From: Candidatus Schekmanbacteria bacterium
GTDB taxonomy: Bacteria > CSSED10-310 > JACPHN01
DNA: 28,652 nt
NCBI GenBank assembly: GCA_016188575.1
Contig: JACPHN010000234.1
Location: 1 to 28,652, forward strand
Reading direction: 5' to 3'
Shown here one piece after another: positions 6,251 through 16,100 of the stretch (position 1 is its first letter; every line of letters begins with the position of its first letter). Position numbers and translations under genes: made by a program. The notes under the pieces were generated by a model. That model was not told where the DNA came from, made no database searches, and saw nothing but the letters and a program-made list of their open reading frames with translations.

Positions 6251-9200
6251 GTGGCTCGACCGCGGCAAGGACCGGAGGACGAGTGGCTGCTCCAGGAGCC
6301 GGCGCAGGGACTTCGGCTCCTGGGCGAGGCCGATTCTGTCCGCCTCCGAGGCGCCGAGCTCGACTCCGGCGAGCTTCGCGAGCTCCGTGCCGCGGAGCCC
6401 CGCACGCGCCTCGGCCGGCTCCTCCCGATTCTCGTGCCGCAGCTCCTGGAGCTCGCCGCGGCCTACGCGGAGCCCGGCGCCATCCGGATCCCGTACGATA
6501 CTTTCGTGGACCTGGAGGCCCGCGGCATAGACGCCTTCGCCGACGTGGCTCCGTGGGCACCGTTCGCGCTCGAAGTCGAGTCCCGCGGATCGCTCGGCCG
6601 AGCGGAGCTCGCCTTCTTCCCTCGCTTCTACCTCGGAGCCCGCGTCGTCCACCTTGAACGCCGCGGGTGTTTTGTCCGCCATGCGGGCGCGATCCACCGC
6701 CTCGACCCTCGCGCCTTCGCGCTGCTCGACGCGGTCGACGCCTTCAATCAGACGGCCGAGGAGCGGCGGGCGTCTCCGGAGGCCCTGCGTCTCTTTGTCT
6801 CCATCCGCCGGCTAGCCGAGGCGGCCGACATTCGGTTGGACGAGTACCTCGCGAGCGAGCGCGTGCTGATCCCGGCGCGAATCGGTCTCGAGGTGTGCCA
6901 CGAAGAGGGGGGCCGCGCTTCCTTCGCGCCGCGGATCGAGGGCGCGCCTGCCATCGCCATGCGACAGGCGTTCCTCGCGTCGAACGACGCGCAACCGGTC
7001 TACTCGCTCGACGCCGGGAACGGGCGCATCAGGGTCGTGCTCGATGACACCCAGCGGGAGGTGCTCCGCCGGATGCAACGCGTTCGGCACGTCGGCGGCG
7101 AAGCGCGAGCCGCGGTCCTCCGCGACCCGGACGCGGTGTTCGATGGGGTGGCAGCAGCCGTGGAGGTCCCCGTCGAGCGTTCCGACGCCGGGCGGGCGCC
7201 AGAGCTGGACCCGAACGGCGATCGAGAGGGCCAGCACGCCGCGGGGGAGATGCCGCCTGCGATCGGCCAGGAACCCGAGCGGGATGAAGACTCCGCGCCG
7301 CGCGTTGAGCGCGACTTCCAGAGTCGGAAACCTCGGCCCTTGGGAGAAATCCCCGCCACGGAATGCGAAACGGACGCCCCCGACCTGCCTCGGGCGCTCG
7401 CTCCCGGCGTCCGACTGAAAGACCATCAACGCGACGGAATCGCGTGGCTCCAAAGAAGCTTCCGGCTCGAGCGCACGGGGTGCCTGCTGGCCGATGACAT
7501 GGGTCTGGGCAAGACCCTCCAAGTGCTCGTCTTCCTGGCGTGGCTCATCGAGCGCGGCGAGCTCGGGGGGCCAGGACCAGCGTCCGACGCGGGTCCATGG
7601 GACCCGATCCTGATCGTGGCGCCGCTCATGCTGCTCGACAGCGCCACCTGGGTTGGCGACATGCGGAAGTTCTTCGAGCACGGCGGAGCGGTGTTCGAGC
7701 CCTGTCTCACGCTGCACGGTATGGCGCTCGCGGAGATGCGCCACGACCACGCGGCGGGGCGGGAGGCGCTCGTCGGGCGGCCCGTGCTCGACCTCGAACG
7801 CCTCCGCCGGCACCGCGTCGTCCTCACCAACTACGAGACGATCACCAACTATCGCCATTCTTTCGCCACGATGCCGTGGACGGTCATCGTAACCGACGAG
7901 GCACAGGAGCATAAGACGCCCGAGACGAAGGTGTCCCGGGCGCTGAAGAGCCTGCGGGCGCGCTTCCGGATCGCGGCCACCGGGACGCCGGTGGAGACAC
8001 GGCTGCGCGACGTGTGGAACCTGTTCGACTTCTTGCAGCCTGGCCGGCGGCTGCTCGGGGACGTCGCGCAGTTTTGTCGGGACTACGAGGCTCCCGGCGC
8101 AGTCGGCGCGCTCAAGGCTCGGCTCGGGTTCGGCCGGCTCGACGCGCTGCTCCTCCGGCGAGAAAAGTCGATGCTCGCCGACCTGCCGGCCAAACGGACC
8201 CACGTGCTGGACGCCGACCTCTCATCGCGCCAACGCGACTGGCACCTGGACCTGGTGAACCGGGCGCGCACCGGGCAGCCCGGCCTTCACCCGCTCGCGC
8301 TCGTCCAGCACCTGATGCGGCTCTACCAGCATCCCGCGCTCTTCCCCACCTACGATCCGCCGCGGACCGCGCGGGAAGCGGTCGCGTCGTGCCCGAAGCT
8401 CGCCCGGGTCGTCGATCGCCTCCGGGAGATCCGGGCGCTGGGCGAGAAGGCGCTGGTGTTCACGCGCATTCTCGACATGCAGCACCTCCTGTCGGTGGTG
8501 CTCCAGGCCGAGCTCGGGATCGACGCGGAGATCGTGAACGGCGCGACGCCGCGCCAGGGCGGGGAAAACCGGACGCGAGAGGCGATCGTGCGGCGGTTTC
8601 GGGAAAAACCTGGCTTCGAGGTACTGATCCTGTCGCCGGATGTCGCCGGGATCGGGCTGACGCTCGTCGAGGCCAACCACGTGATTCATTACGGCCGCTG
8701 GTGGAACCCGGCGCGGGAGTCGCAGGCAACCGACCGAGTCCACCGAATTGGGCAGGACCGGGAGGTGCACGTCTATTTTCCGATCGCCCGCGACCCGGCA
8801 CGCAACCTGTCTACGTTCGACGAGCGGTTGGACGCTCTGCTGAAGCGGCGGAGCGCGTTGGCGGCGGAGTTCCTGGTGTCGATGCCGAGCGAGGAAAACC
8901 TCGAGAAGGAACTGTTGGGCGACCTGCTGGCAGGCGACCCGGCGGCGGAGGCAGAACCGGCGAGCGGCGCGCTCGAGCCACTCACCCTGGAGGATGCACG
9001 CGGCCTCGCCGAGGATCGGTTCGAGGCGCTGATCGCGGCGCTGGAGGAGAGGCAGGGAGCTTGCGCCGTCCTCGGGCCCCGCGCGGGAAGCGGAGGAATC
9101 GACGTTGTCGCGATTCGTACGGGTGGGCCGGCCAGACCCGGGGAGGTCCGGCTGGTGCATGTCCCGAAGGCGAGCTCGGGGTTCGACCTGGAAGCGGCGA

Positions 9201-11245
9201 TCTCCACGGCCCGCGACGCTGCGGAGGCGTTTCAGCGGCGGCTCCACGAAACCGACGGGGCGCGGACGGTGCTTGTCACGGCAGCGTCGCTGGGATGGTG
9301 GTCGCGCCGGCGGGCGGCGCGCCGAAACGAGGTGGAGGTCGTCGACGGGGGGGCGCTCCGGGAGCTGCTCGCGCGATTCCCGTGCAGCCTGGGGGACGTC
9401 GAAGCGATGGAGGGTCGACGGTGCCGCTCGCTGCGGGAGATGCAGTCCGAGCTGGTCCGGATTGGGGTGGCAAAGCGCGAGGCGGGGCAGCGCGACCTTT
9501 CGTCGCCTCACGGCCACGCCGAGATCTCGCGGCGCCTCGCCGCACGACTCGATCGCTTCTTTGCGGCGGCGGCCGAACGTAGCGCGGCCGGGACGCCGTC
9601 CGACGCCGAAGTGTGGAGCGCCGCGGTCGTCTGTTTGGATGCCGCGGCGGGCGGCCTTTGCCTGGAGGTGGGACCGCTTTCGGGCCTGCCTTCCTTCGTG
9701 AAGCGGATCGGCGTCGAGGGGCAGAGTTGGAGCTCGCACGTCCTCGCGTCCAACGTCCGGCAACGCGCCGTCCAAATCCCGGTGCCGCCCGCGAGCGGCC
9801 CATGGCGGTGGTCGGCGGTGGGATTCGAGGACGACGTCGACCTCGCGGCGCTCGCGCTCCCGCGCCTCCCGGATCGCCCCGCTCAGGTTTTCCGCGTGGA
9901 TGCGGCGGGAGTGGGCCGAAGGATCGAGAGCGCCTCGCTTTCGCCCGGCGATCGGTATCGGGTGTTGGTGCCGAGTTGGGCAGCCGACCCGAACGGGTTC
10001 CTGTGCCCGCTCGCAGCGGGGTGGCGCCTTTGGGAGCTGGAGGTGTCGCGACCCATGCCGCCGGCGGCTGCGGACCTTGCGCGGCGCCTCGGCCTCGAGA
10101 TCGGAGAGCCGCAACCTCGCCTCGATTGGGTGCTCACGCCGCCCGCCGCCTGGCGAAGAACCGTACGAGGCGAGGTCTATGCGTGCTTCGTGGCGGGGGA
10201 GAGCCCGGTCATGGAGCTGAGGGCTGGTCACCTCGAGGCGGATGGCGAAGTGGTGGCCTTTCTGCATGGAATCGACGGCACGATCTCGCGCGACCTCCCT
10301 GCGGGGCAGCGCCACCTCCTGCGGCTCGCCGGTCTCGGGCCGGGGCGCTATGCAGCGATGGTGATCCATCAGCGGACGGCGTTTCCCCCGGCGGAGCTCG
10401 TGTTCGAGATCATCGCCGAACCGCCCGCGTCCCCGAGGGCCGCCGCGAGGCTCGCGATCGGCGTCGAAGTCTACGAGGCGCATCCCGGAAAGGTGGTCGC
10501 GACGCCGGCTCGGGATCTCGCCGAGCAGTCGCTGCTGAATGACCTGGCGATCGAGGCCACGCCGGGGTGGCCCGTGAGGATTTCGTGGAGAGAGGTCGCC
10601 GACGAGTTGCTGGTGCGGCGCTCGGTCGACGCGGGCGGTCGGTTGGATGACCTCGAGTCGGTCGCGGACCGCATCCGCGAACGCCTCCGGCGCCGGCCGA
10701 TCGGCGATGTCATGATCGATTTCGGCGAGCTTGGTAGGATCGTCCTTCGGCACGAACGCCGCCAGGACCCAGATACCCTCAGAAAGCGCCTGGCAGAGCT
10801 GGTCGCGAGCCGGGGGCGGGCCGTCTCGAATCAGCCCGGCGCCTGGGCGAGCCTGCTTCGGATCTGGTTCGAACCCGTGTTGGCAATCCTCGGCTTCGAT
10901 GTCGCGCCCATCGCCGAGGGGGAGCTGCCCGGGCCGGCCGCCGAGGCCGCAGTCTTTCGACTCCTCCACGTCGAGCGCCGCGGGAGTCGCATCGAGGGCG
11001 GTGTCGTGCGCATCCTCATCCTGCTCGGCGACCTCGCGCCGGCCCTGCCGCCACCGCTGGCCGCGTGGATCGATGAGGCGTGCGCGCAGTCAGGGGTGCG
11101 AGAAGCCGTGCTCACGGACGGCTGGCGATGGGCGACGCGCCGCCGGGCCTCGAGACTCGACTTGCGCATCTGGGACCTGGCCCTGGCCGTGAAAGATGAG
11201 GAGACGTTCCGGGAGTTTCTGCGCGAGGCGTCGGAGGGGGTGTGA
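6251..11245 (+). CDS. zorD: ZorD: SNF2 helicase with Mrr-like segment and large C-terminal extension
   Basis: The 1664-residue product has an N-terminal region of about 380 residues, then a SNF2 ATPase. Walker A ADDMGLGKT includes Lys421, the Walker B/motif II is DEAQ at 549-552, ATGTP is motif III, and QATDRVHRIGQ (825-835) is motif VI. Residues about 915-1040 look like an Mrr-type PD-(D/E)xK fold, with GGIDVVAI (Asp951) and a VPK strand (Lys973), where the usual Gln/Glu before Lys is Val. About 600 further residues of beta-rich, unassigned sequence follow. I recall type I ZorD as nearer 1100 residues, so this is oversized. Known role: DNA translocase/nuclease effector. GTG 6251 is the start used here, but no Shine-Dalgarno precedes it. 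The frame is the same as zorC, with only TGA 6206-6208 and 42 bases between, so the true N-terminus is uncertain. The 3' end overlaps the next ATG. Confidence 0.85.
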   Translation: MARPRQGPEDEWLLQEPAQGLRLLGEADSVRLRGAELDSGELRELRAAEPRTRLGRLLPILVPQLLELAAAYAEPGAIRIPYDTFVDLEARGIDAFADVAPWAPFALEVESRGSLGRAELAFFPRFYLGARVVHLERRGCFVRHAGAIHRLDPRAFALLDAVDAFNQTAEERRASPEALRLFVSIRRLAEAADIRLDEYLASERVLIPARIGLEVCHEEGGRASFAPRIEGAPAIAMRQAFLASNDAQPVYSLDAGNGRIRVVLDDTQREVLRRMQRVRHVGGEARAAVLRDPDAVFDGVAAAVEVPVERSDAGRAPELDPNGDREGQHAAGEMPPAIGQEPERDEDSAPRVERDFQSRKPRPLGEIPATECETDAPDLPRALAPGVRLKDHQRDGIAWLQRSFRLERTGCLLADDMGLGKTLQVLVFLAWLIERGELGGPGPASDAGPWDPILIVAPLMLLDSATWVGDMRKFFEHGGAVFEPCLTLHGMALAEMRHDHAAGREALVGRPVLDLERLRRHRVVLTNYETITNYRHSFATMPWTVIVTDEAQEHKTPETKVSRALKSLRARFRIAATGTPVETRLRDVWNLFDFLQPGRRLLGDVAQFCRDYEAPGAVGALKARLGFGRLDALLLRREKSMLADLPAKRTHVLDADLSSRQRDWHLDLVNRARTGQPGLHPLALVQHLMRLYQHPALFPTYDPPRTAREAVASCPKLARVVDRLREIRALGEKALVFTRILDMQHLLSVVLQAELGIDAEIVNGATPRQGGENRTREAIVRRFREKPGFEVLILSPDVAGIGLTLVEANHVIHYGRWWNPARESQATDRVHRIGQDREVHVYFPIARDPARNLSTFDERLDALLKRRSALAAEFLVSMPSEENLEKELLGDLLAGDPAAEAEPASGALEPLTLEDARGLAEDRFEALIAALEERQGACAVLGPRAGSGGIDVVAIRTGGPARPGEVRLVHVPKASSGFDLEAAISTARDAAEAFQRRLHETDGARTVLVTAASLGWWSRRRAARRNEVEVVDGGALRELLARFPCSLGDVEAMEGRRCRSLREMQSELVRIGVAKREAGQRDLSSPHGHAEISRRLAARLDRFFAAAAERSAAGTPSDAEVWSAAVVCLDAAAGGLCLEVGPLSGLPSFVKRIGVEGQSWSSHVLASNVRQRAVQIPVPPASGPWRWSAVGFEDDVDLAALALPRLPDRPAQVFRVDAAGVGRRIESASLSPGDRYRVLVPSWAADPNGFLCPLAAGWRLWELEVSRPMPPAAADLARRLGLEIGEPQPRLDWVLTPPAAWRRTVRGEVYACFVAGESPVMELRAGHLEADGEVVAFLHGIDGTISRDLPAGQRHLLRLAGLGPGRYAAMVIHQRTAFPPAELVFEIIAEPPASPRAAARLAIGVEVYEAHPGKVVATPARDLAEQSLLNDLAIEATPGWPVRISWREVADELLVRRSVDAGGRLDDLESVADRIRERLRRRPIGDVMIDFGELGRIVLRHERRQDPDTLRKRLAELVASRGRAVSNQPGAWASLLRIWFEPVLAILGFDVAPIAEGELPGPAAEAAVFRLLHVERRGSRIEGGVVRILILLGDLAPALPPPLAAWIDEACAQSGVREAVLTDGWRWATRRRASRLDLRIWDLALAVKDEETFREFLREASEGV

Positions 11246-12255
11246 TGGAGATTCAGATGCTCGATCTGGAAGAGGCTCGCCAGCTTCTGGACGAGGGCGC
11301 GGACGGCGCGCGGCCGGAACGGGACGCGATCGCCGAGCTGCTGCGGCAGGAGGTCTTCGCGCGCGGGAGCTGTGCGCGCCACCTGGCTAGCGCCCGGGTG
11401 GTCAGTATGGCGCGGCCGGCCAGGGAGCTCGACCCCGAGCAGGTCGACGAGGTCTGCGAGGAGCTCGAGAGGGACGGAGACCTGGTTCTCGCCGAGGGCG
11501 CCATCCTCTACCCGGCACCCGTACGCATCGTGGACCTGGGCGACGGGGTTTTCCGCTTCGCGGCGGGGCTCCCGAGCCGGGCGCTGTGCGCTGCGGTCAC
11601 CGGTGACTGGGTGCGGCAAGGAACCCGCAGGGAATGCCGGACGACGTCGCCGATCGCGGACGTTGCCGTTTCCTTGGGCGGGATTGTCTTGACGCCCAGC
11701 GCGTGGGCGGGGCTCGACCGGGCACCGGTGGCCGACGCGCTCTTCCTCGGCGAGCTAGACGCCCGGCTGGAAGCGGCACCCGAGCCGACCGGGAGTCGCG
11801 AATGCGGCGATGGGCTCGACTGGTCGAGCTGCGAAATCGCGGCGGACGGAGCCCGATGGCGCCGGGCGGTGGCCCAGGGAACCGCGAGCCGGTTGTGGCG
11901 GGCGCATCAGCCGTGGCGCCGTTGGGTGCACGCGTGGACGGGAGGCGAGTCGCCCGCCCGCCAGACGTTCACGCCTCTACATGGGGACGAGGCCGCGCGG
12001 GCCGTCCATGCGCTCGCCGTCGCGGCCGGCACGCCGCTGCGGGCGGTGCCAGAGCGCCGGCGAGACGTCGTCGTGGTCACCTTTCCGGAGCGGCTTCCGC
12101 TTGCCGAGCACCGCTACCTCGCCGTCTCGGCGCAGCGCGAGCCGTCGGCCCGCGGGTGCCGCTGGACGATTCCCGCGGCGAGGTTCGACGCGGTGAGCGC
12201 CACGCTCGCGACCCGCCTCGGGATGGTTTTCGAACCGAGCGGCAAGAAGCCATGA
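11245..12255 (+). CDS. Unknown 336-residue protein translationally coupled to zorD
   Basis: ATG 11245 shares its A with the zorD stop (TGATG) and has a strong GGAGGGGG at 11233-11240, so it is co-translated with zorD. I do not recognise the family. The protein is soluble, with no signal peptide or membrane helix. Residues about 25-90 (LLRQEVFARGSC... ending in a short DGDLVLAEG hairpin) could be a winged-helix-like DNA-binding unit. The middle is Trp-rich (WRRAVAQG, LWRAHQPWRRWVHAW). The C-terminal 80 residues alternate strands and helices and end in a basic GKKP. It is not one of the standard Zorya components I know (ZorA-G). Coupling argues for a stoichiometric partner of this enlarged ZorD, but that is inference. 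Confidence 0.75.
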   Translation: MEIQMLDLEEARQLLDEGADGARPERDAIAELLRQEVFARGSCARHLASARVVSMARPARELDPEQVDEVCEELERDGDLVLAEGAILYPAPVRIVDLGDGVFRFAAGLPSRALCAAVTGDWVRQGTRRECRTTSPIADVAVSLGGIVLTPSAWAGLDRAPVADALFLGELDARLEAAPEPTGSRECGDGLDWSSCEIAADGARWRRAVAQGTASRLWRAHQPWRRWVHAWTGGESPARQTFTPLHGDEAARAVHALAVAAGTPLRAVPERRRDVVVVTFPERLPLAEHRYLAVSAQREPSARGCRWTIPAARFDAVSATLATRLGMVFEPSGKKP

Positions 12256-12262
12256 GGTACCG

Positions 12263-12727
12263 TCAGCGCCGCCGGCACACTTTGTCGACCGGTTTCTCAG
12301 ACTCGCCGGCCCACCGCCCCGTTCCAGCCGGAGTCGATTTCTTCCGCCGTTTTCGGGGTTCGGCGTTTCCCGCGCTGCTCTGGCCGGCTTCGAGGTGGCG
12401 CAACGCCTCTTTCGTGCGGTCAATCCCGAAAGCTTCGATGAACGGCGCGATGACGACACGGGCGATCCCGATTTCCTCGACGACGCGTCTGATGCCGATT
12501 TCCTCGATAGCGCCCTTGATGTCGATCATCATCCGGCTCATGTCGATTCCAAGCTCCCTTGCGACTTGCTGCAATACCGACCTCCGGTACATGTACAGCG
12601 GGGTTACGTAGCGGTTCAAGCGACCCGCGAGCACGGTTCGCGCGAGATCCTTGACGCGCCGGTCGCTGGCGAAGCACAGGATGATGGGCAGGTTGGGCTC
12701 CTCGATGGGGAGCTCATCGGCGAGCAC
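12263..12727 (-). CDS. Unidentified protein with C-terminal 9-residue repeats, convergent inside the island
   Basis: On the minus strand a frame of 154 codons starts at GTG 12727 and ends at 12263, only seven bases from the stop of the zorD-coupled gene. Coherent coding in fact begins upstream of that GTG (GILRLPSRPPIFLVLADEL), back to an in-frame TAG at 12794-12796. The N-terminus may therefore be truncated or the gene interrupted. The middle (FASDRRVKDLARTVL...YVTPLYMYRRSVLQQVARELG) looks like a folded helical domain. The following EEIGIRRVVEEIGIARVV shows a 9-residue unit repeated twice, and the tail is basic (RKRRKK). No family is recognised. Tail repeats of this type occur in Rpn/transposase-like accessory proteins, but I see no catalytic motif to support that. 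Confidence 0.5.
   Translation of the reverse strand: MLADELPIEEPNLPIILCFASDRRVKDLARTVLAGRLNRYVTPLYMYRRSVLQQVARELGIDMSRMMIDIKGAIEEIGIRRVVEEIGIARVVIAPFIEAFGIDRTKEALRHLEAGQSSAGNAEPRKRRKKSTPAGTGRWAGESEKPVDKVCRRR
12468..12507. repeat. 27-base tandem repeat within the minus-strand gene
   Basis: CCGATTTCCTCGA occurs at 12468-12480 and 12495-12507, a period of 27 bases, corresponding to a duplicated nine-residue unit in the minus-strand protein. The period is a multiple of three, so the frame is preserved. Confidence 0.7.
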
Positions 12728-12793
12728 GAGGAAGATCGGCGGGCGCGACGGCAGGCGCAGGATACCGGGACGGATGACAGCCGGCGCAGAGGG

Positions 12794-12928
12794 CTAGCGG
12801 CGTACCTCGCGGGTGACGCGCGCGGCCAGGACGAGCCCCGCGGCATGGCGATCGGAACGGACGTCCTTCCAGTGGCCGACGAGTCCCAGGCAGACCTTGC
12901 CGAGAAAATGCACGAGATCAAAGTCCAT
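12794..12928 (-). pseudogene. Possible N-terminal part of the interrupted minus-strand gene
   Basis: In the same frame as the gene ending at 12263, ATG 12926-12928 opens 44 codons (MDFDLVHFLGKVCLGLVGHW...) terminated by TAG 12794-12796. Sense continues directly after the TAG. One explanation is a single gene with a nonsense mutation. Another is two genes, the second starting at GTG 12727. The hydrophobic-aromatic start looks like protein, but I have no family match. A long GC palindrome lies just upstream of this ATG. Confidence 0.35.
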
Positions 12929-12955
12929 CGCCCATTCGCCGCCGGCGCGACAGTG

Positions 12956-13001
12956 CCCCCCTCCGCCCCTCGCCCCGCTTGCGGGGGGGGGCGGAGGGGG
13001 G
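12956..13001. repeat. Long GC-rich hairpin (14-bp perfect outer stem)
   Basis: Bases 12956-12969 (CCCCCCTCCGCCCC) are perfectly complementary to 12988-13001, and part of the inner sequence pairs further around CGCTTGCG. No T-run follows on either strand, so it is not a textbook intrinsic terminator. It resembles the dispersed intergenic palindromes of high-GC genomes. It separates the convergent minus-strand gene from the helicase gene. Confidence 0.6.
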
Positions 13002-13146
13002 TCTTCGTGATGCGCATTCCGCGCAGCCTGCGGTCGACTAGCCGGTGGATTCGGGAAAATAACCCCAGGGCGTGCCTTGACCGACAAGTTGAGTGTAGAA
13101 GGAGCCGAACGATTCAGACAGGAGCCGTGCGGTAGCCAGACCTGAG

Positions 13147-16100
13147 ATGTACGTCCTCAAGCTCGCCAAATATGCTGACGAAGACGGCCAGCTCAACGAT
13201 CCTGACGACGCCCGGTTTCTCCGCCAGCGCAAATGGACTTCCGAGACAATCCTCGACTTCACGGGCGTCGAGGTCGTGGGTGAGCAATTCCTGAATGCGC
13301 TTCTCGAGGGCGAGGGCGCCGAGACGATCCGCGGACGGATCACCGGCGTCGGCCCGTCGGTGGAAGTCGCGGTGGCGAGGTGGGCGGACAGCCGCGGGCG
13401 CTCGCGGGAGCGAGTTTGTCATCCGGCGCCGACCCCCGCTTCGCCAGGCGTACCGACAGCGCCGCCCGCCGATCACCGCTACACTGCCATGCGACTGGTC
13501 AGGCGGCTCGAGGAAACGCTCCGAAGCTACCTCGAAGGCGCCTTCCCGCTCGCGGACCCGATCCTGGTGCGAGCGCGCCGGCTGCTCCTCGAACAGGAGG
13601 CCGGAGGTCGGCTCCTCGCACAGCAACCCTTCGTCGAGACGAATGCTCGCTTCGCGACCTCGGCGCGCTCCTACGACGAGCTCGGCTTGCCTCCTCGGGT
13701 CGCCGGTCTCTTCACGCGCCTCGCGGCCACGCCGAGCGGCGACGCGGAGTCGAATCGAACCGTTCTCTTCCCCCGGTTCTACGTCCATCAAGAAGAGGCG
13801 TTCCGCCGGCTTCTGGTGGAGAAAAGGGACCTGGTTGTCGCGGCGGGAACGGGATCCGGAAAGACGGAATGCTTCCTCGTGCCGATTCTCGGGGCGCTCT
13901 ACGACGAGGCCACGGCGAGGCCGGAGTCGTTCGCCATGCCCGCGGTCCGGGCGCTCGTCCTCTACCCGATGAACGCGCTCGTGAACGACCAGCTCGCTCG
14001 CCTTCGCCTGCTATTCGGCGATCCCGCGGTGGCCGCAGCGTTCCGGGAAGCTGGCGCCGGGCGCGTGCCGCGCTTCGGGATGTACACCGGCCGCACTCCC
14101 TACCCCGGCCCGCGGACGGCGGCGAAGGATGCAGATCGGGTCGCGCCGCTCCTCGAGCACTATCTCGGCCTCCACGAGGAGGTCGAGCGGCGACTCCGCC
14201 TCCTCGGGCGCTACCCCGCCAAGGACCTCCGCAGGTTCTACGGCGAGCACGAATGCCGGCGGGAACCCTGCCGGTCGGGCCCAAGCGCCGGCCAGGAGCG
14301 CACGCGACACCACTGGGACCGGCGCCTGCACACCGGCGAGGACGACCGCGAGCTCGTGACGCGGCACGAGATGGTTCACGGAACCGGATCGTTGCCGGGC
14401 GGCTCGCCAGACATTCTGATCACGAGCTACTCCATGCTCGAGTACATGCTCATGCGCCCGTTCGAGCGGCCGATCTTCGAGCAGACTCGGGCGTGGCTGG
14501 CGCGCGAAGAGAGCCGCCTGTACCTCGTGGTCGACGAAGCCCATACCTATGGCGGCGCTCGGGGAGCGGAGGTGGCGTTCCTGCTTCGGCGTCTATGCGC
14601 CCGCCTTGGCCTCCGCGAGCAACCGGGGCGCCTTCGCGTGGTCATCGCCAGCGCCTCGCTCGGCGATGGGACCGACGCCGCCCTGGCCGCCAGACGATTT
14701 GCCGCCGACCTCTCCGGGAAGGCCCCAGATGATTTCGCCGTCGTCAACGGAAAGCCCGAGATGCCTGCGCCGGCGCAACCCGGGACTCGGGTCGAGGCGG
14801 ATGCGCTCGCCAGGCTCGAGCTCGATCGGCTCCACGAGCCGCGGGATGGGGCCGATCTGCTCGATTGCCTGCAGCCGCTCTTCCGGTGCTACGGGGTGAA
14901 ATGCCCGTCCGCGGAGGAATCCGAGGTGGTGCGGACCCTTTACGGGGTGCTCGACGGCCGGCCGATGGTCGGTCAATTCCTCCGTGAGACGGCCGGCTGC
15001 GCGCTACCCATCGAGCCGCTTGCTGCCAAGGTTTTCCCGGGCCACCCGCAGGCGCTGCAGGCGCTCGAGTCCTTGATCGTGCTCGGGACACTCGCCCGGT
15101 CGCGCCAGGATTCACCCAGTCTGATGCCGGTCCGCGTCCACGCGATGTTTCGCGCTCTCGACGGCCTTCATGCCTGCATCAACCCGTGCTGCTCGGGGAG
15201 GCAGGCCGAGCCGGGGAAACGTGCCGCCGTCGGGCGCCTCTACACCGCACCGCGGGTGCAATGCGAGTCCTGCGAGGCGCGGGTGTTCGAGCTGGCGTCG
15301 TGCCGGAGCTGCGGCAGCGCCTACCTCATGGCCTACGTCGAGCCGGGCCGCGCGGGTCAGCCCGATTTTCTGTGGGGCGAGATAGAGGGCGGACTGGAGC
15401 GCGTGTACGTGCTGCCGTCGGAGCCGCGCTACCCCGACCAGATGGAGGAGGTTCGCGTCCATCTCCGCACGGGTTATCTCGACCCCGGCTGCCGCTTCCC
15501 GGACCAGCACGTCGGCCGATTCTTCCTCGGCCCGAGGGGCGAGCTGCCGCGGTGCGCGATGTGCCAGACGAGAGGGAGCGGCCGGATCTTCGATTTCCGC
15601 ACGCAGGGCGAGGGACCGTTTACGGCGCTCGTCGAAACGCAGCTCGCGGAGCAGCCGCCGCAGAGCCGCGATGAGTCCCTTCCCAATCGCGGCCGGAAGG
15701 TCCTTGTCTTTAGCGATGGACGCCAGCGGGCGGCGCGCCTCGCCCCTGCCATCGAGTCGACCCACGCCCGCCACCTCTTTCGGCAGGTCCTCGCGCTCGC
15801 CGCCCGAGAGCTCGCCAAAGAGCAGCGGTCGGGTATGCACTTGTTGTATCCAGCCGTCGCCTGGCTCGGCGGCAATCGGGGATGCGACCTCTTTCCGTCC
15901 GTGGACGAAGTGGAATGGGCAAGACACCTTCGCTGCGTCGAAAATCGAACGCTCGGCGAAGCCATCGAGCTTTTCAACCGCGGCAGGCTCCGGCCCACGA
16001 CCTCCTTTGCAAAGAGCCTCTTCGACGAGCTGACGGACCGCTACTACTCGATGCCCGCCCTCGGGCTGGCGACCATCGAGGAGGATGGGGACCTGGCGAA

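Noticed and set aside
8222-10969. A 915-codon open frame antisense to zorD
   Set aside because: High-GC coding DNA produces long antisense frames. It lacks domains, overlaps clear SNF2 motifs on the other strand and has no ribosome-binding site.
12395-13135. A 246-codon plus-strand frame between the zorD-coupled gene and the helicase
   Set aside because: It is antisense to the more protein-like minus-strand gene and rich in Asp/Arg low-complexity sequence. It passes through the GC hairpin and has no recognisable start signal.
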